In this document: in pieces, positions 7,374 to 13,510 of the stretch
Position numbering within the stretch: position 1 is the stretch's first letter
Layout: each line of letters begins with the position of its first letter
Assembly: GCA_018821175.1 (NCBI GenBank)
Contig: JAHJMX010000057.1
Location: 1-13,510, forward strand
From: Patescibacteria group bacterium
GTDB taxonomy: Bacteria > Patescibacteriota > Gracilibacteria > UBA1369 > PNNO01
Length of the DNA stretch: 13,510 bases
Reading direction: 5' to 3'
The notes under the pieces: model-generated
What the model was told of the DNA's origin: nothing
What the model saw: the letters and a program-made list of their open reading frames with translations, nothing else
Databases searched by the model: none
Translations under genes and position numbers: made by a program

Positions 7374-8707
7374 TCGGGACAATCTCTGTGGAAAAATCTG
7401 AAATAATGAGTAAAATGCTTAAACTACACGGAGTCCCCCACACCGTGCTTAATGCTAAACATCATGAGAAAGAAGCCGAAATTGTAAAAGATGCAGGACA
7501 GAAAAATGCAGTCACAATTGCAACAAATATGGCTGGTCGTGGTACCGATATTAAACTTGGACCTGATGTAAAAAAACTTGGTGGACTTTATGTTATTGGA
7601 ACTGAAAGACATGAAAGTCGCCGTATAGACAATCAGCTTCGTGGACGTAGTGGAAGACAAGGAGATTCGGGAGCAAGTCAGTTTTATGTATCAATGGAAG
7701 ATGAGTTGATGAGACTTTTTGGAGGTGAGCGTGTACAGAAAATGATGGACTTCTTGAAAATCCCAGACGATATGCCAATTGAAAATAAATTAATTTCAAG
7801 ATCAATTGAAAGTGCACAAAAGAAAGTAGAGGGACGGAATTTCGATGTCAGAAAACATCTAGTTGAATATGATGACGTAATTAATCGTCATCGCGCAATT
7901 ATTTACAAAAAAAGACGTGAAATTTTGGAAACCGATAATTTGAAAAATGATATTATTATTCTAATTGAACAAGAAATTGAAAATATAGTTCTAACACATA
8001 CTTACGAAAAAGATCATGAATTGTGGAACTTAAAAGAAATTATTGAAACAGTAAATTCAATTCACAGAGATCCTTCAAAGCTCCTTGTTATAGAGGATAT
8101 CCAGAATTTTACAAACAAAGAAGATATAATTGAATTCATTAAAGAATATTTCTTTAACGAGTACAAAGAACGTGAAGAAATCTTACAAAATGAAGATCTA
8201 ATGCGCAGAATTGAAAAAAGCTTATATCTAAATATAATCGATTCATTATGGATGGAACATATCGATAATTTAAATAGTTTGCGAGAAAGCGTCTCTTTAT
8301 CTGGGTATGGACAACGTGACCCATTAAACGAATACAAACAAGAAGCATTTCTGACTTTCGATAAATTGATGGGCAATATAAATTCAAATACAGTAAGTAC
8401 TCTCTTCAAAATTGATACCGGAAGACATGCACCAGTACGCATCATTAAAGCTACTCATGATGAAAATATTCAAACAAATGAAGGGGCAATTAAAGAAGTT
8501 TTATCAGGACATGAAAAAGGTGGATCAAACATTATGCGTGCAATGATGAATAAATACGCCAATCAAGGAAATAGGCAAAATCCAAATTCTGGTGTTGTAA
8601 TCACAAACCAAAATCAAAATGTTGGCCCTTCATATGCTGACGTTGGAAGAAATGATCCTTGTCCTTGTGGAAGTGGAAAGAAATTCAAGAAATGCCATGG
8701 GGCATAG
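7370..8707 (+). CDS. secA: Preprotein translocase ATPase SecA, C-terminal part (downstream of the frameshift)
   Basis: Second half of SecA: nucleotide-binding domain 2, helical scaffold and wing domains, and the C-terminal zinc tail. Visible motifs, counted from the TTG at 7370, include TNMAGRGTD at 52-60, ERHESRRIDNQLRGRSGRQGD at about 79-99 and MEDELMRLFGGER just after. The tail GRNDPCPCGSGKKFKKCHGA holds the SEC-C zinc ligands (Cys431, Cys433, Cys442, His443), which in SecA bind SecB and phospholipid or ribosome partners. The TTG is only the first possible start in this frame; it has no Shine-Dalgarno site and lies in the middle of the conserved QPVLIGT segment, so this is not an independent gene. 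The true coding continuity reaches back to about 7334. The gene converges on the repeat-protein gene with 14 bases between the stops. Confidence 0.93.
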   Translation: MIGTISVEKSEIMSKMLKLHGVPHTVLNAKHHEKEAEIVKDAGQKNAVTIATNMAGRGTDIKLGPDVKKLGGLYVIGTERHESRRIDNQLRGRSGRQGDSGASQFYVSMEDELMRLFGGERVQKMMDFLKIPDDMPIENKLISRSIESAQKKVEGRNFDVRKHLVEYDDVINRHRAIIYKKRREILETDNLKNDIIILIEQEIENIVLTHTYEKDHELWNLKEIIETVNSIHRDPSKLLVIEDIQNFTNKEDIIEFIKEYFFNEYKEREEILQNEDLMRRIEKSLYLNIIDSLWMEHIDNLNSLRESVSLSGYGQRDPLNEYKQEAFLTFDKLMGNINSNTVSTLFKIDTGRHAPVRIIKATHDENIQTNEGAIKEVLSGHEKGGSNIMRAMMNKYANQGNRQNPNSGVVITNQNQNVGPSYADVGRNDPCPCGSGKKFKKCHGA

Positions 8708-8721
8708 AACAGGGCATAAAA

Positions 8722-11700
8722 TCAACTATCATTGTCTTTTTCATAGTACACGCTGCAAGCAATCTCTCCTTTAATATACCTCAAACAAGCATCAAGTGGA
8801 TCTTGTTGATAGCCATAAGCAAAACGAAATCTTTGCCATTGTTTCAACTCTGCCTGTATCTCTTCTAACGACATTTCTATACCTCCACTTTTTAGTTTCT
8901 TTTGAATATTTTCATCCGTTAAAATATTTTGCAAGTTGTCCATTGCGCATACAACAGATGGCAACGGATCAGATGAATTTCGCATTGCAAAATATATTTT
9001 TTTGCCCTTAGAAAGCAACACCTTAAGATCCTCCGTTTCTATTTCTATTTCAGCTTTTTGCAATTCATTTTGAATATTTTCATATGTCAAAACATCTTTC
9101 AAATTATAAATGAGTTTTTGAACATAATCCAAAGGGTCTGAAATATTAGTAATTGCAATATATATCTTCCGTCTTTGAGTAAATATACTACTAACCTCTT
9201 TCAGGCTAATCTCAAAATCATTTTCTAATAATGCCTTATAAATATTTTCATCTGTTAATACATTTTTCAGATTATACATTACTCTATTAATAGTACTTAA
9301 AGGAGTATTTAAATTAGAAAGTGCAATATCTAGCTTATTCCCTGTATGAAAAATATCTTTAACCTCGTTCATTGTTATCTTTACACCAGATTCATTCAAA
9401 TGCCGATGGATATTTTGATCCGTTAATATATTTTTAACATTATGAGCAAACTTCATTACACTTAGCATCGGATCTGATATATTCCATACAGAAAAGCTAA
9501 GTCTCACACTATGAGTAAATATCTCCCTCACTTCATCAAGGCTAATGTCTATATCTTTCTCTTTTAATACTTGATAAATATTTTCATCTGTAAGAATATT
9601 TTGTAAATTATTGCAAACCTGAACCGCAGCATCTAAAGGGTTTGTCCTATTGTGCAATGCAAGATGTTTCTTTGTACGTTCTGGGAACATTGTTTTTACA
9701 TCAGATAGCGTCATTTCTATTCCTAATGAAATGAAAGTTTTTTGAATATTTTCATCTGTTAAAATACTTTTGAAATTCTCCCCCATCATCTTGATACCAT
9801 CAAAAGGATCTTTGATATTTTTGATTGCAAAGTGCAACTTCACTCCTTCAGTAAACAAGTCACTAATTTCGTCCAAAGTCATAAACACATCAGAGTCACT
9901 CAATACCTTTTGAATATTCTCGTCCGTTAAAACATTTTTGAAATTATTCACTAATCTACGAGCAGCATCCAAAGGATGTGAAATATTATGCACTGCAAAA
10001 TGCAGTTTGACTCTTTGTGTAAATATAGTACGAACTTCATCAATACTCATTTCTACACCTTCCTCTTGTAACAATTTATGAATATTTTCATCCGTTAATA
10101 CTTTCTGAAAATTTATACCAGCACGTCTCACACCATCAAGCGGATCATTGAAATTGAAAACAGCAAAACTTACCCTTACAGGTTTCGTGAAAATATTATT
10201 AATTTCATCAAGACTCATAGTCACCCCTACTTCATCAAAGGTGTTTTTGATTTTTTTATCTGTAAGTAAAGTATTAATGTTATGCGCAACTATTTTGACA
10301 CCATTCAAAGGATCATTACTCTTATTTACTGCAAAATATAGTCTTACCCACCTTTTAAAAACCTCTTTTATTTCATCAATACTCATATGCGCACCTTCTT
10401 CATCTAAGACTTTTTGTATTTTTTCATCAGTTAACACATTTTTCAAATTATCTCCCACTCTTACAACTGCTTTCAACGGGTTTGCAATATTAACCATAGC
10501 AAGTCTGGCTTTTCTTCCATCAGTAAACACAGACTTTACTTCATCTAATTCCATATCCACTCCTGCATCATTTAAAACTTTTTGTATATTTTGATCAGTC
10601 AATTTATTACGCAAATTATCTCCTACTCGTTTTACTGCATCTAATGGCTTCAAAATATTTTTTAATGACATCTCTAACCGAACGTATTGAGAAAAAATTT
10701 CACGTACTTCTTGCAAGTCCATATGGATATCTACAGACTCCAAAACTTTCTGAATCTTTTCATCCGTTAACACATTTTTAAAGTTATCTACAACTTGTCG
10801 AACAGCTTTTAGCGGATCTTTTCCATAACCAATAGCGATAGCTAACTTATTTCTATTTGTAAAAATAGATTGTATTTCCTCGATCTCCATATCAACATCC
10901 ATTTCCTTCAATTTTTTTTGAATATTTTCATCCGTTAATACATTTTTTAGATTATTTCCAACTTGCCTCACACCATCTAATGGATTTGACACATTCTGAA
11001 TTGAAAAATATATCCTTTTACTTTTAGTGAACATTGACCTTATTTCATCAACTTCCATATCTATTCCGATTTCTTTTAAAGCAATTTGAATATTCTCATC
11101 TGTTAAAACATTTTGAAAATTATTTCCTATCTTTTGAATTTGCGCCAATGGATTTTTTGTAGAATGACCTGCAATACGCAATTTACGTCCTCCTGTAAAC
11201 ATTTCTTTTATTTCATCCAATTCCATGCTAATATCAACTTCATTTAAAATCTCCTGTATTCTTTCATCTATAAAAAGATCACCCAATGCATTTGGTTCCC
11301 AAATTCCGATAACCTTTGCTGCATATGAAAAAGTAGATTGCATTAAAGATTGTTGCCAATCCAGTACCAATGCAACAGCCTCATGATATTCAACTAAAAG
11401 CATCTCCATATTGTACTGATCAAAGAAATCTACTTTTTCGCCTTTCCACTCTGCATCTACCTCGCCTTTTGTAATTCCACGCGAAAATCCTTTTTCAACA
11501 TTACGCATTGTCTTCTCAAAATTCTCCCAAAAAGAAGTTGATAATTTATTCCGTTTTTTTTGGTCCAAATCATCAAAAATACCTAAAATACCAATCTCAT
11601 CACGTACATAAAGGATGTTTTTACGTAATTTTTCTTCTTGTTGAGCTTCAATCGTGTACCTTCCACCACCACCAGGATTAATCCTGCTCTCCCTCAAAGC

Positions 11701-11733
11701 CAACCTGACTTGTTCTAAAACTTCTTTATGCAT
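8722..11733 (-). CDS. Large protein of fifteen 56-residue tandem repeats, unknown function
   Basis: I do not recognise a family. The product has an N-terminal region of about 153 residues (charged, glycine-rich patch PGGGGR, then amphipathic helical stretches including WENFEKTMRNVEKGF) followed by fifteen tandem repeats of exactly 56 residues and a ten-residue acidic tail. Each repeat begins LTDEN-I-x-K, has a [LI]-[DE]-E-[VI] helix before F-T at 26-27, a Lys/Arg at position 31 in all fifteen, Ala/Ser at 35 and Pro at 42 in all fifteen, and ends near N-L-K-N-V. The pattern suggests four short helices per unit and thus an alpha-solenoid. No signal peptide or membrane segment is visible, so a cytoplasmic binding or scaffold role is likely. 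The ATG at 11731-11733 is chosen because AAGGA lies just upstream. The in-frame TTG at 11761-11763 falls inside the predicted -10 box and would add ten residues. It lies downstream of galE on the same strand. Confidence 0.88.
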   Translation of the reverse strand: MHKEVLEQVRLALRESRINPGGGGRYTIEAQQEEKLRKNILYVRDEIGILGIFDDLDQKKRNKLSTSFWENFEKTMRNVEKGFSRGITKGEVDAEWKGEKVDFFDQYNMEMLLVEYHEAVALVLDWQQSLMQSTFSYAAKVIGIWEPNALGDLFIDERIQEILNEVDISMELDEIKEMFTGGRKLRIAGHSTKNPLAQIQKIGNNFQNVLTDENIQIALKEIGIDMEVDEIRSMFTKSKRIYFSIQNVSNPLDGVRQVGNNLKNVLTDENIQKKLKEMDVDMEIEEIQSIFTNRNKLAIAIGYGKDPLKAVRQVVDNFKNVLTDEKIQKVLESVDIHMDLQEVREIFSQYVRLEMSLKNILKPLDAVKRVGDNLRNKLTDQNIQKVLNDAGVDMELDEVKSVFTDGRKARLAMVNIANPLKAVVRVGDNLKNVLTDEKIQKVLDEEGAHMSIDEIKEVFKRWVRLYFAVNKSNDPLNGVKIVAHNINTLLTDKKIKNTFDEVGVTMSLDEINNIFTKPVRVSFAVFNFNDPLDGVRRAGINFQKVLTDENIHKLLQEEGVEMSIDEVRTIFTQRVKLHFAVHNISHPLDAARRLVNNFKNVLTDENIQKVLSDSDVFMTLDEISDLFTEGVKLHFAIKNIKDPFDGIKMMGENFKSILTDENIQKTFISLGIEMTLSDVKTMFPERTKKHLALHNRTNPLDAAVQVCNNLQNILTDENIYQVLKEKDIDISLDEVREIFTHSVRLSFSVWNISDPMLSVMKFAHNVKNILTDQNIHRHLNESGVKITMNEVKDIFHTGNKLDIALSNLNTPLSTINRVMYNLKNVLTDENIYKALLENDFEISLKEVSSIFTQRRKIYIAITNISDPLDYVQKLIYNLKDVLTYENIQNELQKAEIEIETEDLKVLLSKGKKIYFAMRNSSDPLPSVVCAMDNLQNILTDENIQKKLKSGGIEMSLEEIQAELKQWQRFRFAYGYQQDPLDACLRYIKGEIACSVYYEKDNDS
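8755..11274 (-). repeat. Fifteen tandem 168-bp (56-codon) repeats inside the unknown gene
   Basis: The unit length is exactly 168 bp throughout: the CAT/GAT that encodes Asp/Glu in LTDEN recurs at 8913, 9081 and on in steps of 168 up to about 11265. No unit has an insertion or deletion. Units differ widely in DNA and share perhaps a third to a half of their residues, so the array is old and not a recent slippage product. Only Leu1-Thr2-Asp3, Ile6, Lys/Arg31, Ala/Ser35, Pro42 and a few hydrophobic positions are kept almost everywhere; positions 28-30, 32-33, 37 and 39-40 vary freely. The first unit begins FIDERIQ and the fourteenth LTYENI. Confidence 0.95.
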
Positions 11734-11746
11734 ACTTTTCCTTAAA
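11734..11746 (-). promoter_or_regulatory. Ribosome binding site that sets the repeat-gene start
   Basis: The minus strand reads TTTAAGGAAAAGT directly before ATG. AAGGA sits about five bases from the start codon, a good Shine-Dalgarno match. It decides for the ATG at 11733 over the upstream TTG, and is the clearest such site in the window. Confidence 0.7.
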
Positions 11747-11762
11747 TTTGCAAAAGGCGCCA

Positions 11763-11791
11763 ATTATGCATCAAACCCCGCAAAATGTCAA
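11763..11791 (-). promoter_or_regulatory. Strong sigma70-type promoter of the repeat-protein gene
   Basis: On the minus strand, TTGACA (complement of 11786-11791) and CATAAT (complement of 11763-11768) are spaced exactly 17 bases, eleven of twelve consensus bases. The start point would be near 11756, giving a leader of about 23 bases to the ATG at 11733. The gene can therefore be expressed apart from galE. Confidence 0.75.
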
Positions 11792-11882
11792 CCCTATGCT
11801 TAAAACCATCAGGGTTATCCCTATGCTAATTCCCTGCCCTTGTGGGAGTGGAAAGAAGTTCAAAAAATGTTGCGGAAGATAA
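11766..11882 (+). CDS. Small ORF with a stand-alone SEC-C zinc motif (38 residues), or relic of a former secA end
   Basis: ATG at 11766 opens 38 codons ending PCPCGSGKKFKKCCGR then TAA. The Cys-x-Cys-x8-Cys-Cys pattern is a complete SEC-C zinc-binding motif like the SecA tail. AAAAGG lies eight bases upstream of the ATG; inner ATGs occur at 11796 and 11823. Over 51 bases it matches the secA 3' end (8657-8707) at 38 positions, and in the first 13 codons all six differences are synonymous. The ORF runs antisense across the repeat-gene promoter and into the last codons of galE. It could be a translated zinc micropeptide, or the stranded tail of an earlier secA copy. The motif is certain; its being an expressed gene is not. 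Confidence 0.45.
   Translation: MHQTPQNVNPMLKTIRVIPMLIPCPCGSGKKFKKCCGR
11790..11827. repeat. Direct and inverted short repeats upstream of the repeat-gene promoter
   Basis: CCCTATGCT occurs twice in direct orientation, at 11792-11800 and 11819-11827, 27 bases apart. AACCCT at 11790-11795 is mirrored by AGGGTT at 11811-11816. The repeats lie just upstream of the -35 box of the repeat gene, where an activator or repressor could bind. They could also be remnants of a rearrangement at this junction. Confidence 0.4.
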
Positions 11883-12872
11883 CTTTTTGAAACCGTCTGG
11901 ATGTTTCATATGAAATTCCCAGGCGGTTTTTATTATATCCTCAATGCTCGTGAATTTCGGATCCCAACCGAGCTTATTTTTGATCTTAGTTGAATCAGCA
12001 ATCAAGATTGCCGGATCGCCTTCACGCCGCCCAGCCTCAACAACCTTAATATCCTTGCCTGTAACTTTCTTAGCAGCTTCAATCACCTCGCGCACCGAGA
12101 ATCCCTTCCCATTCCCCAAATTAAACTGATCCGACTGCCCTCCTTCAAGCAAGTTCTCAAGCGCCAGCAGGTGCGCTTCGGCAAGATCGCTCACATGGAT
12201 ATAATCGCGGACACAAGTCCCATCCTCTGTATCATAATCTGTTCCAAAAATCTTAATGTCATCACGCTTACCAAGTGCAGTTTGCAGAACTAACGGAATC
12301 AAATGAGTCTCAGGATCATGATCCTCCCCTATCTCAGCCCCTTGATCTGCCCCAGCCGCATTGAAATATCGCAACGCAATATATTTAAGATTGTAAGTCT
12401 CTTTGTACATTGAAAGAATCTTCTCGAAAATCAACTTAGTAGTTCCATAATGATTCACAGGCTGCAAAGGATGATTCTCTTTAATTGGAGTCTGTATAGG
12501 ATCCCCATAAAGCGCAGCAGTTGAAGAAAAAATCAGTTTCGAAACATCATATTTCATCATCACTTCAAGCAAATTAATCCCATTCGAACAATTATTTGTA
12601 AAAAATTTACCAGGCTCATTCATCGAAATTCCAGCTTCAATAAAAGCAGCAAAATGCATCACAGCATCAAAAGTATTTTTTTCAAAAATCGCATCAAGTC
12701 CTTCCTTATCAGCAAGATCAATTTGATAAAAATTTACCTCTTCCGGCACAACCTCAATATGACCATTGATTAAACTATCCAAAACAGAAACCTTGTATCC
12801 TTTCTCAAGAAGCAATTTTACAACATGAGATCCAATATACCCGGCTCCACCAGTAACAAGAATATGAGACAT
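11826..12872 (-). CDS. galE: UDP-glucose 4-epimerase
   Basis: Interconverts UDP-glucose and UDP-galactose in the cytoplasm with tightly bound NAD. It is a short-chain dehydrogenase/reductase of the extended type: the NAD-binding GGAGYIGSH at about residues 8-16, the catalytic SST (FSSTAALYG) and the Tyr-x3-Lys pair in HYGTTK near 142-146. RYFNAAGAD and the CVRDYIHVSDLAEAH segment are typical of GalE. Most GalE proteins end just after HP-x-GF or HP-x-GY; here 17 or so more residues follow (331-348), and these codons are the antisense of the SEC-C motif on the + strand, so the tail is probably not functional GalE sequence. The ATG is preceded by AGGA only two bases away. It begins 16 bases after ftsK and is likely co-transcribed with it. 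Confidence 0.96.
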   Translation of the reverse strand: MSHILVTGGAGYIGSHVVKLLLEKGYKVSVLDSLINGHIEVVPEEVNFYQIDLADKEGLDAIFEKNTFDAVMHFAAFIEAGISMNEPGKFFTNNCSNGINLLEVMMKYDVSKLIFSSTAALYGDPIQTPIKENHPLQPVNHYGTTKLIFEKILSMYKETYNLKYIALRYFNAAGADQGAEIGEDHDPETHLIPLVLQTALGKRDDIKIFGTDYDTEDGTCVRDYIHVSDLAEAHLLALENLLEGGQSDQFNLGNGKGFSVREVIEAAKKVTGKDIKVVEAGRREGDPAILIADSTKIKNKLGWDPKFTSIEDIIKTAWEFHMKHPDGFKKLSSATFFELLSTPTRAGN

Positions 12873-12888
12873 AATCCTACTTTAATTA

Positions 12889-13510
12889 TTAATCAATATA
12901 TATTTCGCGCGGTTTAGCTCCATTCGAAGGACCAATCATAGCGTTTTCTTCAAGTAAATCAAGTATACGCGCTGCTCTTGCATATCCCACTTTTAACCGA
13001 CGTTGAAGAAGTGATGCTGACGCCTTATTGCTTTCTTTAATTATCTTAACAGCTTCTTCATAAAGAGCATCCTCATCAACCCCATTTTGACTACTCGGAA
13101 TGCCTTGAATGCTTTGTCCGGCAACACGATCCGAAATAATATCTTCATTGTAATCTGGCGTATAAGTAAGTTTAACCCTGTTTGTAACACGCTCAATTTC
13201 TGAACTCGTAATGTAAATACCTTGGATACGAATTGGCTTATTCATGCCACTTGGCAAGTACAACATATCTCCTTTTCCAAGAAGATCTTCAGCTCCACCA
13301 CCATCCAAAATCGTTCTCGAATCAATTGAAGAACTAACCGCAAAAGCAATACGTGAAGGAATATTAGCCTTAATCAACCCAGTAATAACATCAACAGAAG
13401 GTCTTTGAGTTGCAATTACAAGGTGAATTCCAACCGCACGCGACATCTGAGCAAGCCTACAAATCGAAGCCTCTACATCTTTTCCAGCTGCCATCATCAA
13501 ATCTGCAAGC
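12889..13510 (-). CDS. ftsK: DNA translocase FtsK/SpoIIIE, C-terminal part (cut by the window edge)
   Basis: Septal DNA pump that moves chromosome ends away from the closing division site and helps dimer resolution. Only the end of the protein is present, and the frame continues past the window (LADLMMAAGKDVEASICRLAQ at the edge). Visible are the end of the motor domain with GIHLVIATQRPSVDVITGLIKANIP, the SSSIDSRTILDGGGAEDLLGKGDMLYLP segment, and then the winged-helix gamma domain (YEEAVKIIKESNKASASLLQRRLKVGYARAARILDLLEENAMIGP) that reads the KOPS-type polarity sites. The Walker A motif and N-terminal membrane domain lie outside the window. The stop TAA at 12889 is 16 bases before the galE start. 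Confidence 0.95.
   Translation of the reverse strand, partial: LADLMMAAGKDVEASICRLAQMSRAVGIHLVIATQRPSVDVITGLIKANIPSRIAFAVSSSIDSRTILDGGGAEDLLGKGDMLYLPSGMNKPIRIQGIYITSSEIERVTNRVKLTYTPDYNEDIISDRVAGQSIQGIPSSQNGVDEDALYEEAVKIIKESNKASASLLQRRLKVGYARAARILDLLEENAMIGPSNGAKPREIYID

Noticed and set aside
8692..8705. ATGCC-ATGG-GGCAT hairpin at the end of secA as a terminator
   Set aside because: The stem is only 5 bp and no T-run follows on either strand; it is part of the SecA codons for C-H-G-A.
8659..8868. 69-codon + strand frame overlapping the ends of secA and the repeat gene
   Set aside because: It overlaps two well-supported genes in other frames and has no ribosome site or recognisable domain.
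10148..10594. 148-codon open frame on the + strand
   Set aside because: It is the antisense of the 168-bp repeats; the regular repeat codons keep the opposite frame free of stops. No promoter, ribosome site or protein motif supports it.
8755..11274. CRISPR-like periodic array
   Set aside because: The 168-bp period lies wholly within one reading frame and the units are diverged throughout; there are no identical short repeats with unique spacers and no cas genes.
11761..11763. TTG as start of the repeat protein (1013 residues)
   Set aside because: It lies at the edge of the predicted -10 box, upstream of the expected transcript start, and has no Shine-Dalgarno site; the ATG at 11733 has one.

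Overview
The window is a roughly 13.5 kb piece of a low-GC (about one third G+C by eye) bacterial chromosome that uses the standard bacterial code; TGA, TAA and TAG all act as stops. Most of it is core housekeeping. Most genes start without a recognisable Shine-Dalgarno sequence, intergenic gaps are short, and RNase P RNA is of the ordinary bacterial kind. This fits a candidate-phylum (Patescibacteria/CPR-like) genome, but that placement is an inference and no single gene here proves it.

Left part (1-3938, + strand): an AT-rich leader, then ftsH (membrane AAA+ zinc protease), a small Hsp20 chaperone and galU (UTP-glucose-1-phosphate uridylyltransferase) packed 11 and 3 bases apart as a probable operon. 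A TPR-repeat protein follows with its own promoter inside the end of galU. A strong intrinsic terminator at 3961-3996 closes this block.

Middle part (4029-8707, + strand): rnpB has a good promoter and a closing P1 stem. A polyprenyl-phosphate sugar transferase starts only about 22 bases after the RNA with no terminator between. Then comes secA, split by one apparent missing base in or near an A6 tract at 7332-7337. Restoring one base gives a normal SecA of about 894 residues ending in a SEC-C zinc motif.

Right part (8722-13510, - strand): the window edge cuts ftsK. It is followed by galE, then a 1003-residue protein of unknown function made almost wholly of fifteen tandem 56-residue repeats with no length variation. 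That gene converges on secA with a 14-base gap and has a strong promoter and the best Shine-Dalgarno site in the window. Between its promoter and the 3' end of galE lies, on the + strand, a second SEC-C zinc motif in a 38-codon ORF. The repeat gene therefore sits between two direct copies of a SEC-C coding sequence, which suggests it was inserted at a former secA/galE convergent junction.

Functionally, GalU and GalE make UDP-glucose and interconvert it with UDP-galactose, and the sugar transferase probably starts a surface glycan on a lipid carrier. FtsH, Hsp20 and SecA handle membrane and secreted protein quality and export. FtsK segregates DNA at division. The repeat protein is the part most likely to be new biology.
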